Positions 1-10,353 of a DNA stretch of 51,415 bases are shown here, piece after piece (position 1 is the stretch's first letter; every line of letters starts with the position of its first letter). The translations under genes were made by a program, and so were the position numbers. The notes beneath the pieces are model-generated. The model had not been told where the DNA came from. It was given only the letters and a program-made list of their open reading frames with translations, and ran no database searches. Source of the DNA: an uncultured Salinimicrobium sp. (lineage in GTDB: Bacteria; Bacteroidota; Bacteroidia; Flavobacteriales; Flavobacteriaceae); NCBI GenBank assembly GCA_946887025.1, contig CAMPJY010000001.1, positions 1-51,415 on the forward strand, in the 5' to 3' direction.

Positions 1-11
1 TTAATTATTGT

Positions 12-920
12 TTATTCGTCGATACCTGATTCGACCTCTGTCTCGATTTCCATCTCAGTTTCCTGATTAATATCCTGGTTCCTGTTATTGGAAGATGCCT
101 CTGAATCCAGCAGGGCAAGGAACTTGTCGAGATTAGGAAGGATCACAATTCTGGTCCTTCGATTCTTGGCCCTGTTCTCGGCAGAATCGTTCTCCACTAA
201 AGGATGATAGCTACTGCGTCCTGCAGCGATAAGCTTCTCAGGAGCCACGTCAAATCTGTCCTGCAGCAATCTTACGATGGCTGTAGCCCTTCTCACACTC
301 AGGTCCCAGTTATCAATAAGGTAGGAATTCTCTACCACCTTTTTATCATCAGTATGGCCTTCCACCATTACTTCCATACTTGGTTCTGAATTAATAACAT
401 CAGCCAGTTTCTGAAGCAGGGGATATGCATCCCGGCTCACTCTTGCGCTTCCGCTTCTGAACAACAGCTCATCGGAAACATTGATCATCACTACGGTTTC
501 ATCGACAGTGATCTCGATATCATCACTTTCTCCTTCGCTGATCTCCTGTTTCAGGTTATAGGAAACAGCCAGGTTAATGGAATCTTCCAGGGTCTGCGCC
601 TCTGCCAGGGCAGCAGGATCCACTTTAGTAAGAGTTTCCCTCATTTTCTGCTTGTTCACATTGGACATGGCAGTGAGTTCATTCATTTCGAGTTTCTGGT
701 CATTCTCGTCCCTTAGGGAATTTATCTTGGCATTATAATCTGATACCCTTTCTTCAATGGCGCTGAGTCTGGTTTCCAGCTCTTCATTCTCAACCTGGGC
801 CTGCTGAAGCTCGCTTCGGGTATTATTATAGTTCGTTTCCAGTTCCGTGTATTTCTTCTTGGAAACACAGGAGGTTAACATGGTCGCTGCCAGTACTGTT
901 ACTGCAAAAATTCGTTTCAT
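12..920 (-). CDS. OmpA-family lipoprotein with coiled coil
   Basis: This is a 302-residue envelope protein. The N-terminus is a lipoprotein signal with the lipobox LTSC, so Cys18 would be the acylated residue. Residues about 20-75 are heptad-like and rich in Glu, Gln and Leu, as in a coiled coil. The C-terminal half (about 150-262) is an OmpA domain, seen in VEGHTDD and in the NRRTRIVI segment. OmpA domains bind peptidoglycan non-covalently, so the protein probably tethers the outer membrane to the cell wall. The tail after the domain is acidic (many Glu). The start is ATG at 918-920 and the signal peptide follows at once. It is a single gene on the minus strand, divergent from tamB. I see no -7 box in front of it. 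The exact partner is unknown. Confidence 0.93.
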   Translation of the reverse strand: MKRIFAVTVLAATMLTSCVSKKKYTELETNYNNTRSELQQAQVENEELETRLSAIEERVSDYNAKINSLRDENDQKLEMNELTAMSNVNKQKMRETLTKVDPAALAEAQTLEDSINLAVSYNLKQEISEGESDDIEITVDETVVMINVSDELLFRSGSARVSRDAYPLLQKLADVINSEPSMEVMVEGHTDDKKVVENSYLIDNWDLSVRRATAIVRLLQDRFDVAPEKLIAAGRSSYHPLVENDSAENRAKNRRTRIVILPNLDKFLALLDSEASSNNRNQDINQETEMEIETEVESGIDE

Positions 921-1151
921 ATGGTTCTGTTTTTTTATTTATGCCCGTTTTTTTAGGAGCAATGATTAAAACGTTTTATATATCGAAGTTATATAAAAGC
1001 CGAACTCAGGAATTCGATTTTAACGGAAGATTATAATTCAAAACCCCTTGGTGCTAAATTATTCTTAAGGAAAGAAAGGATTCCAGTTATTAATTTTATT
1101 TTTTACGTGTTAATCCAGAAACAACCAATGTTCCTTTAATTTTACCCCGAT

Positions 1152-4100
1152 TTGGAAAAAAAGAAGAAAAAGAAGAAAGCTTTCGGGTTTCTTCGGATAC
1201 TGGTCAAAATCCTGCTCGGCTTTGTCCTGCTGCTCTTTCTCCTTGTTCTTTTTCTCAGAAGTCAATGGGGGCAGGATATCCTGAAGGATAAAGTCATTTC
1301 CTCCCTGTCCGAAAAAACAGGTACCACCATTGAAGTGGACAGGCTCTATATTACCTTTTCCGGGGATATAATTCTGGAGGATCTCTATATGGAAGACAAG
1401 GCAGGGGATACCCTGGTATTTTCTGAAATGCTGGAAGCCGATATTCCCATCTGGCCCATCATCCGGGGAGGTGATATCAGGATCAATTCCCTGGTGTCTT
1501 CGGGTTTTAAGGCCAATGTTATCCGGAAAGACAGCATCAGCGGCTTCAACTATGAATTCCTGTTGGAAGCACTGGCCCCAGCCGATACGACGACCGTGAC
1601 TCCCGTTGATACCACTGCAGCCAAGCGCAACATTATTATTGAGGATATAAAGGTGAACGATTTCGACCTGTTGTTTGTCGATCAGGTGGCCGGAATGGAA
1701 TCTTCAGTGGAAGTGGGCACCCTGGGACTTAAAATGGAGGTTTTCGATCTGGCCAACCTGAGTTTCCACGCCTCAGAGGCGGTGCTGGCGGATTCAGAGA
1801 TTTCTTATATAAGGACAAAGCCCTTCCCTGAGAAAGTGGATGAGGAGGAGGTGCCTTTACCTCATATTATAGCCGATGAACTATTCATGGAAAATGTAGT
1901 AGCTCATTATGCATCGGTTCCTGACGGGCTGAAGGCTGACCTTGATATAGGAAATCTTTCCCTGAACCTGCCGGAGGCCGACCTTTCCAAGAATATAATT
2001 GACATCGCCTATTTCCACTTAAAGGACTCCGAAGTGTCCGTAGTCACTTCTCCCGAGCCTGTTTCAGAAACTGAGGCTGTGTCTCCTCAATCCGGGGAAC
2101 CTCAGGGATTTCAATGGCCTCCCTGGGATATTACGGTGAAGGAGATAATCCTTGAGAATGACGATATAGCTTATAAGGTGGAGGGGGTACCTTACAATAA
2201 AGGGGAATTTAATGCCCAGGCGATGGATTTTAGAAACCTTCAACTCGAAGGGACAGATATTTTTCTTAAAGAAGGATCTGCTGGGGGAACTCTTAAAGAG
2301 ATCGCTTTCCGGGAAACCAGCGGGATCATCCTTAGGAATTCAGGACTGGCCTTTTCTGTTGATGAACAGGCCCTTCGCCTTGACAATCTGGTCGTGGACC
2401 TGAACAACAACCGCCTTAAAGGAAATCTGCGCCTAGGATATTCCTCCCTGCAGGATTTCATTGAAACCCCTGAGGAAGCTCAGATACAGGCAAACCTTTC
2501 ACAGATCTACCTGGAGCCTCAGGACCTGTTCCTGTTTCAGCCTTCACTCAGATCAAATCAGTATGTACGAACTCTTGCAGAGAATAGTCTGTCAGGTCAG
2601 CTTAGAGTCGAAGGCAGCCTTGCATCGATGAATATTTCATCCTCCAACTTCACCTGGGGGAATACCAGCCTCAGTGCCAGGGGACATATCAGCAATGCCC
2701 TTCAAACCGAGGATCTCGCCTTCAGTTTTCCTTCAGTTCATCTCAGTTCCACTGGGGGAGACATTAGAAAATTTGTTGCACAGGATAGTCTTGGAATTAA
2801 AATACCTGCGGACCTGTCATTAACGGGAAGTTTTAAAGGGGATCTGGAAAATATCACGGCAGATGTGGAACTCAACACCTCAGAAGGAAATATACTGGCT
2901 GAGGGCTACTTCAACAGTCAGGGACAGCTTGCTTTTGACGCCGATGTACAGGTGCTGGACCTGGACCTGGGGGCATTGCTGCAAAATGAAAAACTGGGGG
3001 AACTGAGCCTCAGCATCACTGCTGTCGGAGAAGGGGCAAATGTAAATGTCCTGGACGCCACTTTAGAGTCTAACATTTCGAGTTTCACCTACAATGGGTA
3101 TCCAATTACCAACCTTGAAATCACGGGTGAAATTGAGGATGGAAAAGGTCCGGTTTATACTCAGTACCAGGATGATAATCTGAACATGGAGATGGAGAAT
3201 TTTCTGATCCTGGATTCGGTAGCTACCCAGGTTAATACCAATCTTGATGTTATCGGAGCAAACCTGCAGGCCCTGGGGCTGACAAGAAGGTTAATAAAAG
3301 TCGGATTTGAACTTGACGCCTCCTTTAAAGGCAATGCCGAGGCCTATGATGTGAATGCTGAAATCGTGGACGGGGTAACTGTGTATGGAAACAAATCTTA
3401 TCTATTGGGTGATTTCCTTGTCTCCGCGAGGGTGAGACCTGATTCCACAGCCCTGGATGTTGTCAACCAGCTCTTGAATCTGAACCTCAGGTCCAATGCC
3501 GATCCCGGTTCCTTTGCCAGCGCCCTTCAAAGACATTACAGAAGCTACCTCTCCGCAACCGTGGAAACTGATACTGTGGAAGATCCTGTTAACCTGCAAT
3601 TTCACGCGGAGATCAGGGAAAATCCAATCCTGAATGAGGTTTTCTTCGCGCAGCTGGAGGAACTGGATACGGTCGATATCTCAGTGGATTTCAGGGAGAA
3701 AGACAGGGAACTCATAGCTGATATCAACATGCCCTTCTTCGGATACATGGGAAGCGAGATCGATAGTCTGGGCTTTCATCTCAACTCCAACAGGGCGGAC
3801 TTCAATTTCAGTTTTGGCTTCAATTCCATAGCTTCCGGCCCGGTATTCATTGATAAAACCAGCCTTGAAGGGGAGGTGGTGGATAAGATCCTACACCTCG
3901 ATTTCAATTCGATGGCTGAAGGGGAAAAACTCTACAGCATCCGTTCGGAAATCACCCGCAAGAGTGATACCGTGACCCTGGCGCTTAACCCATCTGAGGT
4001 GATCATCAACAGTCTTCAATGGGATGTTCCTGCCAGCAATCTTATCAGGGTGGCTCCCAATTTTATGGCCTTTGAAGATTTCCGACTGACCAGGGAAAAC

Positions 4101-6140
4101 CAGCAAATGGAGATCACCGACGACAGGGCAGGAGTGGAGAAGGAGCATTTAGCCATGACTTTTGACAATTTCAGTCTGCAATCCTTCCTCGGGTATTTCA
4201 ACCCCACGGAACCTCTGGCAGCAGGTAATCTTCAGGGAAGTCTTACCATTGAAGATCCCTTTGGCAGCAAGGGTTTAGTCGCTGATGTTGATATAAATGA
4301 TTTTGAGGTGCTCGAGGTGCCTATGGGGGTCCTGACGCTGGATGCAGAAGCCCTTAGTGCGAGGGATTACAACTTTGATCTTGCCATCAAGGAAGGCAAG
4401 GTAGACCTGGATCTTACCGGAGGCTTTACGGCTGCAGCCGATGGGGCTCAATGGTATACAGAACTTGACTTGAACAGGGTGGAAATGGAAATCGTGGAAG
4501 CTTTTTCTTTTGGAGAGCTGAAAGATACCCAGGGCAGTTTTTCCGGTAATGTCGATCTTTCGGGAACCTTCGTCGATCCTCAATATTCAGGGCAACTCCA
4601 CTTCCAGGATGCGGAATTCACGGTTTCCAAGCTGGACGCTCCATTTTTGATCCGTGATGAAACCCTGGCCCTTGATACTGAAGGCATGTATTTCGAGGAT
4701 TTTGTGATTGAGGATTCCGATGGGAACAACTTCATTGTGGATGGGGAAATGTTGACCGCATCCCCATTAAATCCGGAATTCAACCTGGCATTTTCTGCTG
4801 AAGATTTCACCCTGCTCAATTCCAGCAGTGAGGACAACGAACTTTTTTATGGTACAGCGGTTATTGACCTGGAAGCAAAACTGACGGGTTCCCTGAATCT
4901 GCCAAACCTGCAAATGAATTTGATTGTTGGGGGGGAAACAGATCTTACCTATATCATCCCCGAATCAGAAGTGGGGATACAACGCAGGGAGGGGATCGTG
5001 AGGTTCGTCAACAGGGAAAATCCCGATGCCATTCTTACCGCCACAGAGGAAGAATCCTATGCCCTTTCGGGAATAGAGATCCAGTCCACTGTTACCATTA
5101 ATGAGGATGCGGTTTTTAATATTATCATCGATGAGCAGACTGGCGATAACCTGCAGGTAATAGGGGAGGGGCGGCTGCTTTTCAATATCTTTTCCAACGG
5201 CAGGACTACCATGAGCGGGCGCTATGAAATGAGCGGGGGTCATTATGAAATGAACCTTTACGGGCTGGTGAACCGCCGCTTTGAAATTGTGGAGGGCAGC
5301 CATATCACCTGGGCAGGTGATCCCTTCGACGCCTATCTTGACCTCAGGGCCAGCTATACGGTGGAGACCGCAGCTTCCGACCTGATGGCGGCACAGATTT
5401 CAGGGGCCGACCCGGCTGACCGTCAGCCTTTCCGTCAGGAACTTCCTTTCATCGTCTACCTGGATGTCGGGGGACAACTGATGAGGCCTATCCTGAACTT
5501 TGGGCTGGACATGCCCGAAGAGGAGCAGGGAGCCGTCGGAGGGCAGGTGTACGGCAGGGTACAGCAGATTAATGAACAGGAGGAGGAACTTAACCAGCAG
5601 GTGTTTTCGCTGCTGGTGCTCAACCGTTTCTATCCCAGCACAGGAAGTGACGGTACAGGTGGAGGTACCCTCAATATCGCCCGCGACAACCTTAATGATG
5701 CGCTCTCGGATCAGCTCAACATCATTTCCAGAAATCTGATCGGGGAGGATTCGGATCTGAAACTGGACTTTGGTCTGGACACCTTCACTGACTACCAGGG
5801 AGAAAGTCCCAGGGAAAGAACTCAGTTAGATATTACCGCTGAAAGGGCTTTTATGGACGATCGGCTCATTGCCAGGGTGGGTAGCGAGGTCGATATCCAG
5901 GGAAGTGCTCCCACGGGGGATGATGTTCCCATGATAGGGAATGTGAGCCTGGAATATCTCATCGATGAATCAGGGACCTGGCGAATCAGGGGCTTTAGAA
6001 GCAACCGATTTGAGAATGTGATCGAGGGCCAGGTGATCGTCAGTGGGATCGCCCTTATCTTTCAGAAGGAATTTAACGAGTTTCGAGAATTATTTGAGCA
6101 GCTGAAAGAGTCGATTCAGAATGATAAAAACAAAAACTAG
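1152..6140 (+). CDS. tamB: TamB-like translocation/assembly module inner-membrane protein
   Basis: This is a very large AsmA/TamB-type protein of 1662 residues. It has a very basic N-terminus (MEKKKKKKK), one membrane helix at about residues 14-37, and a long beta-rich periplasmic body. The C-terminal region has the typical TamB block, for example MSGRYEMSGGHYEMNLYG followed by RRFEI and WAGDPFDAYLDL. TamB proteins span the periplasm and work with a TamA-type barrel in outer-membrane protein insertion or lipid transport. The start codon is TTG at 1152: an in-frame stop lies at 1137-1139 and no ATG is available before the membrane helix. The tamL stop-to-start gap is only 5 bases, so the two are co-transcribed. 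A second TamB-like gene lies at 39754-44139. Confidence 0.93.
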   Translation: MEKKKKKKKAFGFLRILVKILLGFVLLLFLLVLFLRSQWGQDILKDKVISSLSEKTGTTIEVDRLYITFSGDIILEDLYMEDKAGDTLVFSEMLEADIPIWPIIRGGDIRINSLVSSGFKANVIRKDSISGFNYEFLLEALAPADTTTVTPVDTTAAKRNIIIEDIKVNDFDLLFVDQVAGMESSVEVGTLGLKMEVFDLANLSFHASEAVLADSEISYIRTKPFPEKVDEEEVPLPHIIADELFMENVVAHYASVPDGLKADLDIGNLSLNLPEADLSKNIIDIAYFHLKDSEVSVVTSPEPVSETEAVSPQSGEPQGFQWPPWDITVKEIILENDDIAYKVEGVPYNKGEFNAQAMDFRNLQLEGTDIFLKEGSAGGTLKEIAFRETSGIILRNSGLAFSVDEQALRLDNLVVDLNNNRLKGNLRLGYSSLQDFIETPEEAQIQANLSQIYLEPQDLFLFQPSLRSNQYVRTLAENSLSGQLRVEGSLASMNISSSNFTWGNTSLSARGHISNALQTEDLAFSFPSVHLSSTGGDIRKFVAQDSLGIKIPADLSLTGSFKGDLENITADVELNTSEGNILAEGYFNSQGQLAFDADVQVLDLDLGALLQNEKLGELSLSITAVGEGANVNVLDATLESNISSFTYNGYPITNLEITGEIEDGKGPVYTQYQDDNLNMEMENFLILDSVATQVNTNLDVIGANLQALGLTRRLIKVGFELDASFKGNAEAYDVNAEIVDGVTVYGNKSYLLGDFLVSARVRPDSTALDVVNQLLNLNLRSNADPGSFASALQRHYRSYLSATVETDTVEDPVNLQFHAEIRENPILNEVFFAQLEELDTVDISVDFREKDRELIADINMPFFGYMGSEIDSLGFHLNSNRADFNFSFGFNSIASGPVFIDKTSLEGEVVDKILHLDFNSMAEGEKLYSIRSEITRKSDTVTLALNPSEVIINSLQWDVPASNLIRVAPNFMAFEDFRLTRENQQMEITDDRAGVEKEHLAMTFDNFSLQSFLGYFNPTEPLAAGNLQGSLTIEDPFGSKGLVADVDINDFEVLEVPMGVLTLDAEALSARDYNFDLAIKEGKVDLDLTGGFTAAADGAQWYTELDLNRVEMEIVEAFSFGELKDTQGSFSGNVDLSGTFVDPQYSGQLHFQDAEFTVSKLDAPFLIRDETLALDTEGMYFEDFVIEDSDGNNFIVDGEMLTASPLNPEFNLAFSAEDFTLLNSSSEDNELFYGTAVIDLEAKLTGSLNLPNLQMNLIVGGETDLTYIIPESEVGIQRREGIVRFVNRENPDAILTATEEESYALSGIEIQSTVTINEDAVFNIIIDEQTGDNLQVIGEGRLLFNIFSNGRTTMSGRYEMSGGHYEMNLYGLVNRRFEIVEGSHITWAGDPFDAYLDLRASYTVETAASDLMAAQISGADPADRQPFRQELPFIVYLDVGGQLMRPILNFGLDMPEEEQGAVGGQVYGRVQQINEQEEELNQQVFSLLVLNRFYPSTGSDGTGGGTLNIARDNLNDALSDQLNIISRNLIGEDSDLKLDFGLDTFTDYQGESPRERTQLDITAERAFMDDRLIARVGSEVDIQGSAPTGDDVPMIGNVSLEYLIDESGTWRIRGFRSNRFENVIEGQVIVSGIALIFQKEFNEFRELFEQLKESIQNDKNKN

Positions 6141-6145
6141 AGACA

Positions 6146-8443
6146 GTGGCAGGAAAGATTCCATATATAAAACACCTTCATTTCTCATTGCTGTGTTGCG
6201 CAATCCTTTGCCTGCAGGGCTGTAGTGTCAAAAAGTTCATCCCAGAGGGGGAATTGCTGTATACCAAAGGCAGTGTGGAAATTGACACTACTTCCCAGCT
6301 AGCCGATATCAAGGAACTGCAGACGGAACTGGAGCGCGTTCTCCGGCCTGATCCTAATGGAAAGATCCTGGGAATGAGACTCGGACTGCTGGTACATTAC
6401 AAGGCACAACGAGAGAATCCCGGCTTTCTCAATAAATGGCTCAACAAGAAGATAGGAGAAGAGCCTGTTTATGCTTCTGATGTGGACCTGACAGAGGTGG
6501 AGGAGATCCTCCTGAACCGCCTGGAGAACAGTGGATTCTTCTACAGCCAGGTCACCTCCGCCATGATAGAGAAACCCGAGAAAAAAGAAGCTGAAGCTGT
6601 TTATACAGTCGATCTTGAGGATCCTTACCTGCTCGAGGAATACATCCTTGACGGCGATTCCCTGCAGGTTTATCAGGAAATAGCAGAACATTGGGAGCAG
6701 ACGATGATTTCCCCCGGGATGCGATTTGACTTATCCACCCTTAAGGCTGAAAGGGACAGGATCGACAGAAACCTGAAATCCAATGGGTACTACAATTTTA
6801 ATCCCCAGTTCCTCATTTTTGAGGCCGATACCAACCAATATGAAAACAGGAAATTCGACCTGTTTTTATTGTTGAAAAAGGATGTTCCAGAAAAAGCCAT
6901 CATTCCTTATAAGATTCAGCAGGTCAATATTTATCCCAATTATGTGATCGAGAGCGATACCATTCAGCGTGATACCGTCAGGTATGAGAACAAGAATTAT
7001 ATTCAGGACGAGGTCTTCTTCAAACCTAAACGTCTGGATCCATATATACTTATTGAGGAAGACTCCCTTTACAATCCCGACGACTCCCGCTTCACCAGCA
7101 GGAGACTTACTACGATCGGGGCTTACAGGTATGTCAATATTCAGTATGAGGAAATTGATTCCCTCTCCACCGACAGTTTAGGTATCCTGGAGGCCAATAT
7201 CTATTTGTCTCCACTTACAAAAAGAGCTTTAAGAGCCGAACTGCAGGCAGTGACCAAATCCAATGATTTCGTGGGACCGGGACTTTCTCTGACTTATTCC
7301 AACCGTAACCTTTTTCACGGGGGGGAGATCCTGAACCTTACGGGGGAACTGGGATACGAATGGCAGATGGGGAGTAAGGACCAAAAGAGCCTGAGCAGTC
7401 TGAGGCTTGGTGCTGATGCCGACTTGTTTTTTCCCAGAATGCTGTTTCCTATCCCCATCAATACGGATAACAATTGGTTTAAGTATTCCATTCCGAAAAC
7501 CAGGATCGGGGTGGGGATGAACTATCTCGATCGAAAAAACCTTTACCGGATGTATTCCTTTCACGGGGAATTCGGATATAACTGGCAGGCCAACAGATTT
7601 TTGAATCACGACCTGACCCCTTTGTCTATCAATTATGTGGACCTGGGGAAAACCACTCCTGAATTTGACCAGATCCTTTTGGACAATCCATACCTGCAGA
7701 ACTCCTTCCAACAGCAGTTCATCGCCGGACTAATGTATTCCCTTACCTACAATGGGATGGTGGACGACGAAAAGACCCACCAGTTCTTTATAAACACCAA
7801 TCTTGATCTGGCGGGGAATACTATTGATCTTTTTACAGGAAGTTCAGGGGAAGAACCGCAGAAAGTTTTAGGACTGGAATACGCTCAATATGCCAAACTG
7901 GATTTTGATGTGCGCTACCATTTCAAAGTCGGGTCGGAACAGAAAATAGCCACCCGCCTCTTCGCGGGTTACGGGATGCCCTATGGAAATTCCGATGTGA
8001 TGCCTTTTTCCAAACAATATTTTTCCGGAGGCCCATATAGTGTGCGCGCCTTTAAGATCAGAGGACTTGGTCCGGGCTCCTTCAATCCTGAAGAATCACA
8101 GGAATCGGCTTATTTTGATCAGGCCGGGAACGTAAGGCTGGAAGCCAACATAGAATACAGATTCCCGATTATTCCATTCCTGAACGGGGCTGTATTCGCA
8201 GATGCGGGCAACGTCTGGAATACGGGAGATGTGGAATATCTTGAAGGAGGAAAATTCAGCTCCGATTTTCTTACGGAATTAGGGATTGGGGTAGGTTTCG
8301 GGCTGCGGGTGGATATTCAGCATTTCGTCATCCGTTTTGATTTGGCAGCTCCCGTACACATCCCCTGGCTTCCCAAAGGGGAACGCTGGGACCCGAGGTT
8401 CTCAGAGCCGGTGCTGAATTTTGGAATAGGATATCCATTTTAA
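6146..8443 (+). CDS. tamL: TamL: lipoprotein-type TamA/BamA-family outer-membrane barrel
   Basis: The 765-residue product starts at GTG 6146, five bases after the tamB stop. The N-terminus is a lipoprotein signal with lipobox LQGC (Cys26), which is the mark of the Bacteroidota TamA variant called TamL. POTRA-like segments occupy roughly residues 30-330. The C-terminal half is an Omp85 barrel with a run of amphipathic strands, the segment FSGGPYSVRAF (lid-loop region of Omp85 proteins) and a final aromatic residue (FGIGYPF). With TamB it should form a two-membrane complex that helps insert outer-membrane proteins or move lipids. A 16-bp palindrome, TCCATTTTAAAATGGA (8434-8449), overlaps the stop codon in the convergent gap with the next gene. 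Confidence 0.93.
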   Translation: MAGKIPYIKHLHFSLLCCAILCLQGCSVKKFIPEGELLYTKGSVEIDTTSQLADIKELQTELERVLRPDPNGKILGMRLGLLVHYKAQRENPGFLNKWLNKKIGEEPVYASDVDLTEVEEILLNRLENSGFFYSQVTSAMIEKPEKKEAEAVYTVDLEDPYLLEEYILDGDSLQVYQEIAEHWEQTMISPGMRFDLSTLKAERDRIDRNLKSNGYYNFNPQFLIFEADTNQYENRKFDLFLLLKKDVPEKAIIPYKIQQVNIYPNYVIESDTIQRDTVRYENKNYIQDEVFFKPKRLDPYILIEEDSLYNPDDSRFTSRRLTTIGAYRYVNIQYEEIDSLSTDSLGILEANIYLSPLTKRALRAELQAVTKSNDFVGPGLSLTYSNRNLFHGGEILNLTGELGYEWQMGSKDQKSLSSLRLGADADLFFPRMLFPIPINTDNNWFKYSIPKTRIGVGMNYLDRKNLYRMYSFHGEFGYNWQANRFLNHDLTPLSINYVDLGKTTPEFDQILLDNPYLQNSFQQQFIAGLMYSLTYNGMVDDEKTHQFFINTNLDLAGNTIDLFTGSSGEEPQKVLGLEYAQYAKLDFDVRYHFKVGSEQKIATRLFAGYGMPYGNSDVMPFSKQYFSGGPYSVRAFKIRGLGPGSFNPEESQESAYFDQAGNVRLEANIEYRFPIIPFLNGAVFADAGNVWNTGDVEYLEGGKFSSDFLTELGIGVGFGLRVDIQHFVIRFDLAAPVHIPWLPKGERWDPRFSEPVLNFGIGYPF

Positions 8444-8460
8444 AATGGAATAAATTAAAA

Positions 8461-9459
8461 TTAATCCTGCCTCAGTACCTCCTCAATCTCCCGTAACTCA
8501 TTTGAGTGGAATCTCAGCTTCTGGAGTACCTTTAAGTTGTCTTCCAGCTGCGCCACACTACTTACGCCTACCAGCACAGAGGTCACCCTTTCATCTTTCA
8601 GAAGCCATGCGATTGCCATCTGAGCCAGACTCTGGTCTCTCGTTTCAGCTATTTCATCCAGTTTCCGGATCTTCTCCAGAAGGGGGGAGGTGATGATGGA
8701 TTTATCGAGATAGCCCCCTTCAATGGCAGCCCTGGAGTTCTCAGGAATACCTTTCAGATATTTGGAAGTGAGGATGCCCTGTTCAAGTGGGGAGAACACT
8801 ATGCTCCCTATCCCTTTTTCTTCCAGAGTGTCCAACAGTCCGTTTTCCACCCATCTGTCCAGCATGTTATATCGCGGCTGATGTATAATGAACGGTGTGT
8901 TCTGGGCCTTCAGTATTTCTGCCGCCCTGGCGCTGTCCTCGGCTGAATACTGGGAGATCCCAACATAGAGGGCTTTACCTGAACGCACTATCTGGTCAAG
9001 GGCTCCCATGGTCTCTTCCAGTGGAGTTTCGGGATCAGGGCGATGATGATAGAAAATGTCTACATAATCAAGTCCCATCCTCTTAAGAGACTGATCCAGA
9101 CTTGCTATCAGATATTTCCTGGAGCCGAAATTTCCATAAGGCCCCGGCCACATATCCCATCCGGCTTTAGTGGAGATGAGCAGTTCGTCCCGATAGGCCT
9201 GGAAATCCTTTTGGAAGATTTCTCCAAAATTCTTTTCCGCCGAACCATACGGTGGCCCATAATTGTTGGCCAGATCGAAATGAGTGATCCCATTGTCAAA
9301 GGCAGTCCGAAGGATTTCCCGTGCATTTTCAAAATCATCGTTGTCGCCGAAATTATGCCAGAGGCCCAGAGAGAGTACTGGCAATAAGATTCCGCTCCTG
9401 CCACAACGGCGGTAGATCATTTTCTCGTATCGATCTTCTGAGGGCTGATATTCCTTCAT
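8461..9459 (-). CDS. Aldo/keto reductase, YghZ/L-glyceraldehyde-3-phosphate reductase type
   Basis: This is a 332-residue NADPH-dependent aldo/keto reductase with a TIM-barrel fold. From recall it matches E. coli YghZ closely over nearly the whole length: SLGLWHNFGDN near the start, the catalytic Asp/Tyr region THFDLANNYGPPYGSAE, the catalytic Lys in ISTKAGWDMWPGPYG, and His in FYHHRPDPETP. The C-terminal cofactor-binding part contains SVLVGVSSVAQLE. YghZ-type enzymes reduce L-glyceraldehyde 3-phosphate and other small aldehydes such as methylglyoxal, and belong to the same subfamily as the potassium-channel beta subunit. The substrate here is not known. The gene stands alone and converges with tamL. 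Confidence 0.93.
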   Translation of the reverse strand: MKEYQPSEDRYEKMIYRRCGRSGILLPVLSLGLWHNFGDNDDFENAREILRTAFDNGITHFDLANNYGPPYGSAEKNFGEIFQKDFQAYRDELLISTKAGWDMWPGPYGNFGSRKYLIASLDQSLKRMGLDYVDIFYHHRPDPETPLEETMGALDQIVRSGKALYVGISQYSAEDSARAAEILKAQNTPFIIHQPRYNMLDRWVENGLLDTLEEKGIGSIVFSPLEQGILTSKYLKGIPENSRAAIEGGYLDKSIITSPLLEKIRKLDEIAETRDQSLAQMAIAWLLKDERVTSVLVGVSSVAQLEDNLKVLQKLRFHSNELREIEEVLRQD

Positions 9460-9619
9460 TTTTTACTGTTTTATATAATAGAGTCCGGCAAAAGGGAAAC
9501 TGGGTTTGAAAGCATCTAATTTATGGTTTTTGGTAGAAAGTTCCATATAAAATCCACCGGCCTCCCCAACTATTCACACTAAAAGATTTAATTCCCGAAT
9601 ACCTTAACACGAAAACTTT

Positions 9620-9627
9620 TACCTTTG
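9620..9627 (+). promoter_or_regulatory. Candidate -7 promoter element for the 9682 gene
   Basis: TACCTTTG matches the Bacteroidota -7 consensus TAnnTTTG exactly and lies 54 bases before the ATG at 9682, giving a leader of about 45-50 bases. I see no TTG at the expected -33 distance, so support rests on the -7 box alone. Confidence 0.4.
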
Positions 9628-9681
9628 ATGAATTAGGTCAGATTTTTGATATACTATTTCTGAAAGCCAAACTTTTCTGAA

Positions 9682-10320
9682 ATGAAACGATTATATATTT
9701 TCATGAGCCTGTTCTTTATTACAGGGGTTTCAATTGGGCAAATTGATCGATCCACCGGGGGAAGCATAGGAATTCCCGCGGTAGAGTCTCCCACACCCAT
9801 GCCGGAAAAGAGCAGTGTCTTTTCCAGGGATGGACTCCTGATGCCGGAGGAGAAGCCACTGGGTTTTCCCGAAGAGAAAAAGAAGCCGATGAGCATGACC
9901 ACGGACAATGGACTTATGACTTATACGCTTGATAATTTCACTCCCAAAGCCTTTACCAAGGACAAAGAGGCAAAAGAAGAATACGGCAGGGATCAGTATC
10001 TTGGGGATTACCTTACCAAAGGGGATTTCGTGGAATTGTACTGCCGGGATCACGAATTTGTAGATGGGGATAAGGTGAATGTTTATCTGAATGGAATGCT
10101 GGTACAGCGTTCCGTGAGTTTGATGGGGGGATATGAACCTATTCTGATCAGCCTGAAACCCGGATTTAACACCATAGAATTTGAAGCCTTAAACCAGGGA
10201 ACCTCCGGCCCCAATACCGCTGAACTGATACTTTTTGATGAGAAAGGACAGTCCCTTGCACATAAGGAGTGGAACCTTTTAACCGGCTCCAAGGCCAGGA
10301 TAGTAGTGGTTAAAAACTAG
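9682..10320 (+). CDS. Secreted protein of unknown function
   Basis: The 212-residue product begins with a signal peptide (MKRLYIFMSLFFITGVSIG, cleavage probably before QIDRS). I do not recognise a named family. Residues about 25-75 are Pro-, Glu- and Lys-rich and probably flexible. The C-terminal half is predicted beta-rich, with a segment GDKVNVYLNGMLVQ, and ends in short strands (KARIVVVKN). This pattern of a beta-sandwich that 'carries' a short GD-V-V-LNG hairpin is common in secreted Bacteroidota proteins, but I cannot assign a role. It has its own promoter-like element at 9620 and converges with the TerC/Alx gene. It is most likely periplasmic or surface exposed. Confidence 0.8.
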   Translation: MKRLYIFMSLFFITGVSIGQIDRSTGGSIGIPAVESPTPMPEKSSVFSRDGLLMPEEKPLGFPEEKKKPMSMTTDNGLMTYTLDNFTPKAFTKDKEAKEEYGRDQYLGDYLTKGDFVELYCRDHEFVDGDKVNVYLNGMLVQRSVSLMGGYEPILISLKPGFNTIEFEALNQGTSGPNTAELILFDEKGQSLAHKEWNLLTGSKARIVVVKN

Positions 10321-10353
10321 CACCTAAAAATATCCTCGACAGCGGGGAAACTT

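Noticed and set aside
8434..8449. 16-bp palindrome over the tamL stop as a terminator
   Set aside because: It is perfectly palindromic but has no loop or T-tail, so hairpin termination is weak; noted only in the tamL entry.
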